A DNA stretch of 14,124 nucleotides from UBA4421 sp002470275. Lineage in GTDB: Bacteria; Pseudomonadota; Gammaproteobacteria; Pseudomonadales; Azotimanducaceae. Shown here piece after piece: positions 6,960 to 12,714 of this stretch (its first letter is position 1; each line of letters starts with the position of its first letter). Below the pieces are notes generated by a model. The model saw only the letters and a program-made list of their open reading frames with translations, made no database searches and was not told where the DNA came from. Position numbers and translations under genes: made by a program. The stretch lies in NCBI GenBank assembly GCA_913052345.1, contig CAJXDR010000053.1, positions 1 through 14,124 on the forward strand, written 5' to 3'.

Positions 6960-8236
6960 ATGCAGCAACCTCGTTGTTGCCCAGTGAGAGAGAGCTGGCC
7001 GCGTCCGCTGCCCGAGTCATGGCACGCTGTGATGAATTGCGCCAAGTGTCCGGCTCCGATGAATACTATGCCCGTACCTACCTCAGTCCTGAGCATAAGG
7101 CAGCGAATCAGCGCGTCGGGGGCTGGATGGCCGAGGCCGGGCTTGAAAGCTGGGAAGACGCCGTGGGCAATATTTGGGGGCGTTATCCGGCGAAAGACCC
7201 TGCCGCGAAGACATTTGTGATCGGATCCCACCTGGATACGGTGATTGATGCGGGAACCTATGACGGCGTGCTGGGCGTCCTGCTGGGACTGGAGCTGGCC
7301 AGCTACCTGAAGCGCCGCGAAATATCTCTACCCTTTCACCTGGATGTGGTTGGCTTTGGCGATGAAGAAGGGGTGCGATTCGGGGCAACGCTCTTGGGCA
7401 GCAGGGCGCTGGCGGGCAAATGGGAAGAGGACCTGCTCGACCTCACCGATGCCGGCGGTGTCTCCTTAGCCCAGGCGATGACAGACTTTGGCTTAGACCC
7501 CGGCCGCTACCCAGAGGCAGCCCGACCATCAGATGTCATGGAAGGCTACCTGGAAGTGCATATCGAACAAGGGCCGGTGCTGGAGGACAACAACCTGCCC
7601 CTGGGAGTAGTGACCAGCATAGCTGGCGCCCGCAGATTTTCCTTTTTGATCGAGGGTGCTGCTGGGCATGCGGGCACGGTGCCGATGGCCCTGCGCCGAG
7701 ATGCGCTGGTCGGCGCAAGTCAGTGCATAAGCAGTATTGAAAAGGTATGTGCTCTTTTTGATGTGGTTGCCACCGTAGGGAGCATCCAGAGCTTTCCCGG
7801 GGCCGTGAATGTCATCCCGGGACAGGTCCAATTTTCGCTCGATATTAGAAGTGCTCAAGATCGGAGTCGGGACCTCGCCTTCGACCGGCTCATAGCCCAA
7901 TTTCAAAAGATAGTCGACGAAAAGAATCTGTTTTTATCCTGGCAGGAGATCCACACCGCCGATTCCGTCCCCTGCGACAGTCGCCTGCAGCGCCGCTTAG
8001 AGCAAGCCCTTACCGATGCCGGACAGGAAGTTAAATCCCTATTCAGCGGAGCGGGGCACGACGCCATGGCGATGAAAGATTTTGCGCCTCTGGCCATGCT
8101 CTTCGTGCGGTGCGCCGCAGGTATCAGCCATCACCCGGACGAGGCCATTGAAGTGGAGGATGTGCGGGCTGCGCTGGACGTGCTGGGGCGTTTCGCGCTT
8201 GCCGAGCTTCCCCAGGTTGAAGAATCCGTCGCCTAG
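6956..8236 (+). CDS. allC: Allantoate amidohydrolase, M20/Zn-dependent
   Basis: A cytoplasmic binuclear metallohydrolase that opens allantoate to ureidoglycine, releasing ammonia and CO2 (AllC in E. coli, HpxK in Klebsiella). The 426 residues fit the family length. Likely metal ligands are His92 in GSHLDT, Asp103 in TYDGVLG, Glu138 in GDEEGVRF, His202 in EVHIEQGP and His392 in ISHHPDE. The dimerisation domain shows GAAGHAGTVPM and RRDAL. The relatives N-carbamoyl-L-amino acid hydrolase and beta-ureidopropionase share these motifs. The preceding ureidoglycine aminotransferase makes allantoate the best substrate guess. A GAGG lies seven bases before the ATG. The stop codon is interlocked with that of the opposite-strand DUF1330 gene in a shared CTAG. 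Confidence 0.85.
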   Translation: MNAATSLLPSERELAASAARVMARCDELRQVSGSDEYYARTYLSPEHKAANQRVGGWMAEAGLESWEDAVGNIWGRYPAKDPAAKTFVIGSHLDTVIDAGTYDGVLGVLLGLELASYLKRREISLPFHLDVVGFGDEEGVRFGATLLGSRALAGKWEEDLLDLTDAGGVSLAQAMTDFGLDPGRYPEAARPSDVMEGYLEVHIEQGPVLEDNNLPLGVVTSIAGARRFSFLIEGAAGHAGTVPMALRRDALVGASQCISSIEKVCALFDVVATVGSIQSFPGAVNVIPGQVQFSLDIRSAQDRSRDLAFDRLIAQFQKIVDEKNLFLSWQEIHTADSVPCDSRLQRRLEQALTDAGQEVKSLFSGAGHDAMAMKDFAPLAMLFVRCAAGISHHPDEAIEVEDVRAALDVLGRFALAELPQVEESVA

Positions 8237-8523
8237 TCAGCGCCCCGAATAACGATCAGCTTTGAGGTGGCGTAGCGGCGGCGCATATCGTGGATGGGGG
8301 CGACCTCCGGAGCCTGAACCCATGCCAGGGCTGCCTCTTCAGTATCAAATTCGATCACGACCAGCCTGTCCGGTGACCAGTCAGAGTCGCGGTGCAGGAT
8401 CTCTCCGGCTCGAATAACGTAGCGCCCGCCATACTGAAAGACTGTGGGCGTAATCAGCTTTAAATATTCGGCATAGCGCTCCGGATCGATTACATCATTA
8501 TCGACGACAACGTAAACGGTCAA
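8233..8523 (-). CDS. DUF1330 family small protein
   Basis: A 96-residue protein of the DUF1330 dimeric ferredoxin-like (alpha/beta barrel) superfamily. Visible family features are the opening strand TVYVVVDNDV, DPERYAEYLK, FQYGGRYVIRAG, the RLVVIEF strand, TEEAALAWVQAPEVAPI and a final strand KLIVIRG. The frame extends further upstream, but the added part overlaps apt and is unlike the family. TTG 8523, eight bases after AGGAG, is therefore taken as the start. It lies about 40 bases after apt in the same direction, so it probably belongs to the PRT-apt operon. No enzymatic activity is established for the family, and the link to purine metabolism is contextual only. Confidence 0.8.
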   Translation of the reverse strand: MTVYVVVDNDVIDPERYAEYLKLITPTVFQYGGRYVIRAGEILHRDSDWSPDRLVVIEFDTEEAALAWVQAPEVAPIHDMRRRYATSKLIVIRGAD

Positions 8524-8531
8524 ATTTCCAT

Positions 8532-8536
8532 CTCCT
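8532..8536 (-). promoter_or_regulatory. Ribosome binding site deciding the DUF1330 start
   Basis: On the reverse strand AGGAG precedes TTG 8523 by eight bases. It lies in the short gap after the apt stop. It supports a TTG start rather than any start inside apt. Confidence 0.55.
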
Positions 8537-8563
8537 AGGTCTGGGCTCAGCGAAGGGGTCGCG

Positions 8564-9115
8564 CTAGAGCTTGATGAGCGCCGTAAACTCAAACCCTGCA
8601 TCGTTAAACCGCGCGCTGCCGCCAAGGGTGGGCAGGTCAATCAAGCTCATGATCAAGATGTTCTCCTTGGGTACAGCAAAGTCCTGATGAACGATATCCG
8701 CCACCGCTAACGCCGTGCCTCCGGTCGCCACCAGGTCGTCCAGAATAACGACACGATCGCCTTCGCTGATCCCAGAATTTCGCTGGAGATGTATCGTGCT
8801 CTGATCGTATTCCAGAGCGAAGTGCCGCGAGAAGGTTTCGTTGGGTAGCTTGCCCGGCTTTCTCGCAAGAAGAAGGGGGCATTTCAGCGCGAGGGCCGTC
8901 GGCGCCGCGAATAGAAAACCACGGCTTTCGATGGCGACAACTTTGCTGGTCTTGAAAGAGGATGCCTTGTGTTCAAGGGCGGTGCACAACCTTAAGTAGG
9001 CGTCCGGGTTTTCTAATAGGGGCGTTAAATCTTTAAAGGAAACGCCTGCCCGAGGAAAATCAGCTACCGTTCTGATGTGCGCCGCCAGCTCATCGGTGAG
9101 GTCATGAAGGTCCAA
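8564..9115 (-). CDS. apt: Adenine phosphoribosyltransferase
   Basis: Forms AMP from adenine and PRPP in purine salvage, in the cytoplasm. The 183 residues match the family's usual length. Motifs in order are DFPRAGVSFKDLTPLL (19-34), AIESRGFLFAAPTALAL (61-77), RKPGKLPNET (85-94), ALEYD with the catalytic-type Glu102, and the PRPP-binding loop VVILDDLVATGGTAL (122-136). The first in-frame start after an upstream stop is TTG 9115, preceded by GGAG (9126-9129) with ten bases between, so a TTG start is assigned. It is the middle gene of a three-gene reverse-strand group. A hairpin lies just upstream, between it and the preceding PRT gene. Confidence 0.95.
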   Translation of the reverse strand: MDLHDLTDELAAHIRTVADFPRAGVSFKDLTPLLENPDAYLRLCTALEHKASSFKTSKVVAIESRGFLFAAPTALALKCPLLLARKPGKLPNETFSRHFALEYDQSTIHLQRNSGISEGDRVVILDDLVATGGTALAVADIVHQDFAVPKENILIMSLIDLPTLGGSARFNDAGFEFTALIKL

Positions 9116-9130
9116 TAAAACAACGCTCCG

Positions 9131-9152
9131 TTAAAATAGGCAGCGCGCTGCC
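9131..9152 (-). terminator. Possible weak terminator/attenuator before apt
   Basis: The 14-base perfect palindrome GGCAGCGCGCTGCC (9139-9152) can fold as a 5-bp stem with a CGCG loop. On the reverse strand it is followed by TATTTTAA. It lies between the PRT stop (9161) and the apt start (9115), so it could lower read-through from the upstream gene. The T-run is short and interrupted, so termination would be partial at best. Confidence 0.35.
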
Positions 9153-9160
9153 CGTATTTA

Positions 9161-9724
9161 TTATTTTAAATGCTCTTTTAAAATATTATAAATTTCTGGC
9201 TTGTTTTGTTTAATTTCATCCGGCGTAAGCCCTTCAATAGAGTGCGGGTATATAAGCCACTCGTCCGTCTCGTGAATAAAATATTCTGGAGTTCTGTCTG
9301 TCTTATTTCTGGTGGGCTTATAATAAGGCACGGCAACCTTTATTTGTTCGGGCATATTTAATTTAAGATTTTCCGACATGGCGTGGATGACGGATTCAAT
9401 CGTTCGGCCCGTGTCATAGACATCGTCCACAATTAAAACACGATCCTCATTGGAGAGGTTTTTCACTAAATAATCCAGGCCAAAAATCTTAACGTCGCGG
9501 TGCTGTGTATCAATGCCGCTGTAGGAGATCGTTCTAATTAAAATATGATCGGTTTGAACATCTTTAAAGGAAAAGTATTCCTGTACCGCTAGACCGATGG
9601 GGGCGCCGCCGCGCCAAATCGCCATGATAAAGGTCGGGAAGAAACCGTCTTCGTATATGTTTTTGGCGAGTTTGAATGAATCAGCAAGCAGCGTATCGGC
9701 GTCTAGGTATTTCTTCGTCCCCAT
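9161..9724 (-). CDS. COG2236-type phosphoribosyltransferase, probably hypoxanthine/xanthine/guanine-type
   Basis: A 187-residue type I phosphoribosyltransferase that would make a purine nucleotide from a base and PRPP. The order is a short helical N-terminus, FPTFIMAIWRGGAPIGLAVQEY (29-50, the usual 'G-ARGG' PPi-binding loop), IRTISYSG, the canonical PRPP loop RVLIVDDVYDTGRT (95-108, Asp100-Asp101 plus Asp104), then KVAVPYYKP and EYFIHETDEWLIYPH. The latter two are characteristic of archaeal/bacterial COG2236 proteins. Base specificity cannot be read from sequence. By hand count the gene is about 43% GC, against roughly 55-60% for its neighbours, and it is rich in AAA/TTA/AAT codons, which suggests transfer. 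The start is ATG 9724. It faces its paralogue at 9814 across 89 bases. Confidence 0.88.
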   Translation of the reverse strand: MGTKKYLDADTLLADSFKLAKNIYEDGFFPTFIMAIWRGGAPIGLAVQEYFSFKDVQTDHILIRTISYSGIDTQHRDVKIFGLDYLVKNLSNEDRVLIVDDVYDTGRTIESVIHAMSENLKLNMPEQIKVAVPYYKPTRNKTDRTPEYFIHETDEWLIYPHSIEGLTPDEIKQNKPEIYNILKEHLK

Positions 9725-9739
9725 TTCTCTCGGTCCCTA

Positions 9740-9768
9740 TTGAGATTCAAATCTCCCCGTCCTATGCT
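9740..9768 (+). promoter_or_regulatory. Candidate sigma-70 promoter for the second PRT gene
   Basis: TTGAGA (9740-9745), a 17-base spacer and TATGCT (9763-9768) match -35/-10 consensus at 5/6 and 4/6. Transcription would start near 9775, about 40 bases before ATG 9814. No comparably good promoter was found for the reverse-strand gene in the same gap. Confidence 0.4.
9742..9755. promoter_or_regulatory. Palindrome overlapping the -35 element, possible operator
   Basis: GAGATT-CA-AATCTC is a perfect 6-bp inverted repeat with a 2-base centre. It lies in the 89-base divergent gap and overlaps the candidate -35 element. Its position suits a regulator controlling the divergent PRT genes. No regulator gene is identified in the window. 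Confidence 0.3.
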
Positions 9769-9813
9769 TCCTGCGGAAGGGATTTTAGACTTTTTTCTAT
9801 AAACGTGGGTGAA

Positions 9814-10383
9814 ATGACTGTAGCACGAAAGAGGTTCATAAGCGAAAGCGAGCACATTCTAAACTCGTATCGACTGGGAGAAATGATCTTCGCGAGCGGC
9901 TACCAACCCACGTTTATCATCGGTATTTGGCGTGGTGGCAGCAGCGTTGCCTTGGCTGTGCAGGAGTGTCTTGCCTATCTTGGCGTCAAGACCGATCACT
10001 CCACGGTTAGAACCTCTTACGCCGGAAGGCTGGCCTACGAGAAAAGTGTCGCTGCTAATGAGGGGATTCGAATCCACGGGAAGCGCTATGCCTTCGATAC
10101 GCTGAATTCCGGCGACCGGCTGTTGATTGTGGACGACGTGTATCGAAGTGGTCGGCATACCAAGGCGCTGGTTGAGCGGCTACAGGGCGGACTACGCCGA
10201 AATATGCCCGAAGCGGTTAAAGTCGCGGCCCTATGGAAATACTCAGACGGTGATTCCGGGCCCGGCCCGGACTTCTTCGTTGAGGAGACCGACAGCTGGA
10301 TTGTGTTGCCTTACGAGCTATCGGGCCTCTCAAATGACGAAATAGAAAAAGATAAATCCTTCCTGGGCGGATTTGCACCCTAG
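9814..10383 (+). CDS. Diverged COG2236-type phosphoribosyltransferase paralogue
   Basis: Co-linear with the 9161-9724 product through its whole length: YQPTFIIGIWRGGSSVALAVQE, VRTSYAG, DRLLIVDDVYRSGRH, RNMPEAVKVAAL, DFFVEETDSWIVLPYEL. The PRPP loop keeps Asp107-Asp108 but reads YRSGRH where the paralogue has YDTGRT. Arg111 thus replaces the Asp that acts as general base in hypoxanthine-guanine PRTs. It may be a PRT with another substrate, a weak enzyme, or a PRT-fold regulator. An open frame continues upstream to 9676, but ATG 9814 aligns with the paralogue's N-terminus and avoids overlap with the divergent gene. Product 189 residues. GC content resembles the rest of the window, unlike its partner. 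Confidence 0.85.
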   Translation: MTVARKRFISESEHILNSYRLGEMIFASGYQPTFIIGIWRGGSSVALAVQECLAYLGVKTDHSTVRTSYAGRLAYEKSVAANEGIRIHGKRYAFDTLNSGDRLLIVDDVYRSGRHTKALVERLQGGLRRNMPEAVKVAALWKYSDGDSGPGPDFFVEETDSWIVLPYELSGLSNDEIEKDKSFLGGFAP

Positions 10384-10387
10384 TGCT

Positions 10388-10475
10388 GCGGGGCGACCCG
10401 CGAAAACACGCCCGACGCCGTTTCCGGCTGCGGTTCAAAGATAGTCTTGCTCCCTGAGCAGCCCCGGGGCCCGGG
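10388..10475. repeat. Cluster of short inverted repeats in the 150-base gap before the nucleoside hydrolase
   Basis: Three small stem-forming palindromes follow one another: GCGGG-GCGA-CCCGC (10388-10401), TGCTC-CCT-GAGCA (10448-10460) and GCCCCGGGGC (10461-10470), the last running into CCCGGG (10470-10475). None is followed by a T-run, so they are not intrinsic terminators. They could structure the leader of the nucleoside hydrolase mRNA. No clear promoter was seen in the gap. Confidence 0.35.
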
Positions 10476-10533
10476 TGTGAGGGAGGCATAGGGCAAGGAC
10501 GGGGTGTTAAGCGCCATCAAAGAAGAGTAAAAC

Positions 10534-11490
10534 GTGAGGAAAACAATAATAGACTGCGATCCCGGGATAGACGACGCCATGGGCATCCTCCTGGCCCATA
10601 AGGGCCATCAGCTCGATATTGTTGGCTTAGCCAGCGTCTTTGGGAATGCAGACATCGAGGTCACTACGCGCAACGCCGTACACCTGAGAAACACGTTTGG
10701 TATCAAGGCGCCTGTCTATCAAGGTGCTGGTCTTGCTCTGGATAAGCGCGAGCAAACCCCACCAGACTTTGTCCACGGGAAGGACGGGCTGGGCGATCTG
10801 GGCAAGGCCATTAATCCGGGCGCCCCAGATGGCGATAATGCAGCCCAATTTATCGTGGATTCGGTCATGGACAATCCAAACGAATTGACCCTGATCGTGC
10901 TGGGTCGACTGACAAACTTGGCTCAAGCGGTGTTGCTGGAGCCACGAATAACGGAACTGGTAGAGCAGGTCGTAGTCATGGGGGGTGCCTTTGGCTTTGG
11001 GAGTGTCCGAGGTAACGTGTCTCCCTGTGCAGAGGCCAATATCTTCGGCGATGCACGGGCAGCAGACTTGGTGTGTCAAAGTGGGTTCCCCATCGCCTTC
11101 GTCGGCCTGGATGTCACCATGCGCTGCATCATCGACAATGCCCTGCAGGCAAAGATCAAAAAGAGTCAGCAGCCTGAGTGCCAATTTGTTGGGGCGGCAT
11201 CAGATTTCTATGCTGACTTCTATAAATCCGTAGGCTTCCCCGGCGGTTTCCCTATGCACGATGCCTGTGCCGTAGCCTTTGCCATGGCGCCAGACCTGTT
11301 CAAGGTTGAAGAAGGCCCCGTGCGGGTGGCCACATCCGGCGTAGCGAGAGGACAGACCATTATGTCCACGGACCGGAACCGGGTGTACGAAGAAGACTAT
11401 TGGTCGGCGGTGGGCCTGGCCAGGGTCTGCGTCGACATTGATGCTGACGCGGTACTCGACCTGTATCAGAGCACCATTCTAGAAGGCTAA
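10534..11490 (+). CDS. Nucleoside hydrolase (inosine-uridine preferring family)
   Basis: Hydrolyses the N-glycosidic bond of ribonucleosides, releasing base and ribose. The 318 residues fit the family. The Ca2+-binding signature DCDPGIDDAMG is at 7-17 (Asp9 and Asp14 as ligands). Also visible are LASVFGN (33-39), HGKDGLGD (81-88), LGRLTNLAQAV (Thr127; most relatives have LGPLTN, so Arg125 replaces Pro), EANIFGDARAA (167-177) and MHDACAVAF (His242, Asp243 as the late catalytic/metal pair). Purine versus pyrimidine preference cannot be decided. The start is GTG 10534, preceded by AGAAGAG. Neighbouring apt and PRT genes would reuse the freed bases. Confidence 0.92.
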   Translation: MRKTIIDCDPGIDDAMGILLAHKGHQLDIVGLASVFGNADIEVTTRNAVHLRNTFGIKAPVYQGAGLALDKREQTPPDFVHGKDGLGDLGKAINPGAPDGDNAAQFIVDSVMDNPNELTLIVLGRLTNLAQAVLLEPRITELVEQVVVMGGAFGFGSVRGNVSPCAEANIFGDARAADLVCQSGFPIAFVGLDVTMRCIIDNALQAKIKKSQQPECQFVGAASDFYADFYKSVGFPGGFPMHDACAVAFAMAPDLFKVEEGPVRVATSGVARGQTIMSTDRNRVYEEDYWSAVGLARVCVDIDADAVLDLYQSTILEG

Positions 11491-11672
11491 CCCCGCGCCG
11501 CTAGGGGTCCTGGAGGCTCAGACAGCGGGGCCTCTCCTCGGATAGCCCTGACTCCGGGATGACTGTCTGTGACCTCAGCAGTAGCTCGGGCCAAAGGCAA
11601 TTGGGGGAATACAGATTCCGTGAAGCGACCCTTGGGGTAGCATCAGCGCGTGTAATGACTATCAGTTGGGCG

Positions 11673-11678
11673 AGAGGG
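11673..11678 (+). promoter_or_regulatory. Ribosome binding site deciding the SDR start
   Basis: AGAGGG ends five bases before TTG 11684. The first in-frame start, TTG 11666, lies upstream of this site and has no comparable site of its own. Confidence 0.5.
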
Positions 11679-11683
11679 CAGGA

Positions 11684-12610
11684 TTGGAATACACCAAACA
11701 AACAACGGCGGAAGAGGTCCTTCAGGGCCTTGATCTCACGGGTCAGGTAGCGCTGGTCACCGGCTGCACAAATGGCATCGGCTACGAAACCATGCGCGTC
11801 TTGGCGCAACAAGGGGCCCATGTGCTGGCCACCGGCCGCACCCTAGAGAAAATGCAGGGTGCTGCAGCGGGCCTGCCTGGACAGATCACCCCCTTGGCTT
11901 TGGAGTTAACGGACCTGGCGTCCGTTAGGCGCTGCGCCCAGGAGGTGGCCCACAGAGGGTTAGTGCCTGACATCGTGATCTGCAACGCGGGCATAGATAA
12001 TTTTGGCGGGATCGAATTCATTGCAGGCATCGAGAAGGTGTTTTTTGCAAACTTTCTCGGGCACTTTGTCTTGGTGAACCAGGTGCTGCCCGGGATGGTG
12101 GCGCGCGGTAGCGGGAGGGTGGTGCACGTGAGTAGCAATGCCGCCTATCTCCGGGGCTCCAAGGGCGTACCCGAGGCGGGCATTGATTTTGATAACCTGC
12201 GCGGTGAGGGCGTCTTCAGTGCGCCTCAGGCCTACGCGCGATCCAAGTTGGCCAACGCGCTTTTTTCTCTGGCGCTAGCCAATCGCCTGAAGCATTCCGG
12301 AGTCACCTCCAATGCCCTCCACCCGGGCAGCATTTATACCAATATCGCTCACTCAGCGCCGCTGGAGATGCGCGAGGCGATCAAACGGTGGGCACCCAAG
12401 CTACTGACGCCCGCCCAGGGGGCTACTACCCAGGTCTATGTGGCCACCCATCCTGACCTTGCCCGGGTTTCCGGGCAGTTCTTTGAGGTCTGCAAGCCCG
12501 TGGAAGTCGAGCATCCACACTTTCTTAACGACCTTGAGATGGCGGAACGGCTTTGGCAGGAGGCTGACGCCATGGTGTCTCAGGTCGCCAACCATATGCC
12601 TGGCGGCTAG
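11684..12610 (+). CDS. Short-chain dehydrogenase/reductase (retinol-dehydrogenase-like SDR)
   Basis: An NAD(P)-dependent oxidoreductase with a classical SDR fold. With TTG 11684 as start it has 308 residues. Visible motifs are the Rossmann glycine motif TGCTNGIG (26-33), ICNAGID (99-105), VVHVSSNAAY with the catalytic Ser near 150, and YARSK (Tyr184, Lys188). HPGSIYTNI follows the active site, as in SDRs. The N-terminal EYTKQTTAEEVLQGLDLTG resembles the retinol-dehydrogenase-like subgroup often annotated only as SDR oxidoreductase. The start at TTG 11684, rather than TTG 11666, rests on the Shine-Dalgarno site and family similarity. The substrate is unknown. The 193-base gap upstream shows only a weak 5-bp inverted repeat (GGAAT-acag-ATTCC, 11606-11619) and no convincing promoter. 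Confidence 0.9.
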   Translation: MEYTKQTTAEEVLQGLDLTGQVALVTGCTNGIGYETMRVLAQQGAHVLATGRTLEKMQGAAAGLPGQITPLALELTDLASVRRCAQEVAHRGLVPDIVICNAGIDNFGGIEFIAGIEKVFFANFLGHFVLVNQVLPGMVARGSGRVVHVSSNAAYLRGSKGVPEAGIDFDNLRGEGVFSAPQAYARSKLANALFSLALANRLKHSGVTSNALHPGSIYTNIAHSAPLEMREAIKRWAPKLLTPAQGATTQVYVATHPDLARVSGQFFEVCKPVEVEHPHFLNDLEMAERLWQEADAMVSQVANHMPGG

Positions 12611-12702
12611 ACTGACGTTCGGAGGGCAAAACGACTTGGCTCGTTATCACGGCACCCGCTCTGTCGCGCGTTGCTCGGCCCCCTCCATCCTGGTGTTTGA
12701 CT

Positions 12703-12709
12703 GAGGAGG
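12703..12709 (+). promoter_or_regulatory. Strong ribosome binding site of the ankyrin-repeat gene
   Basis: GAGGAGG lies five bases before ATG 12715, a near-ideal arrangement. It rules out the in-frame TTG at 12697, which lies upstream of the site. Confidence 0.7.
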
Positions 12710-12714
12710 CGCTC

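Noticed and set aside
8524..8640. N-terminal extension of the DUF1330 gene
   Set aside because: The Ser-rich extension overlaps the end of apt in another frame. AGGAG plus TTG 8523 gives the normal family start.
9676..9813. N-terminal extension of the forward PRT gene
   Set aside because: It would overlap the divergent PRT gene and its promoter region, is absent from the paralogue, and ATG 9814 aligns with the paralogue's start.
10627..11184. 185-codon reverse frame inside the nucleoside hydrolase gene
   Set aside because: It is antisense to a gene with a complete set of catalytic motifs and has no recognisable domain of its own.
11491..11530. Possible terminator after the nucleoside hydrolase (CCCCGC paired with GCGGGG)
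   Set aside because: The arms are 28 bases apart, several alternative pairings exist, and there is no T-run on either strand.
11501..11821. 106-codon reverse frame in the gap before and into the SDR gene
   Set aside because: It overlaps the well-supported SDR start on the other strand and shows no family features. It appears to be a shadow frame.
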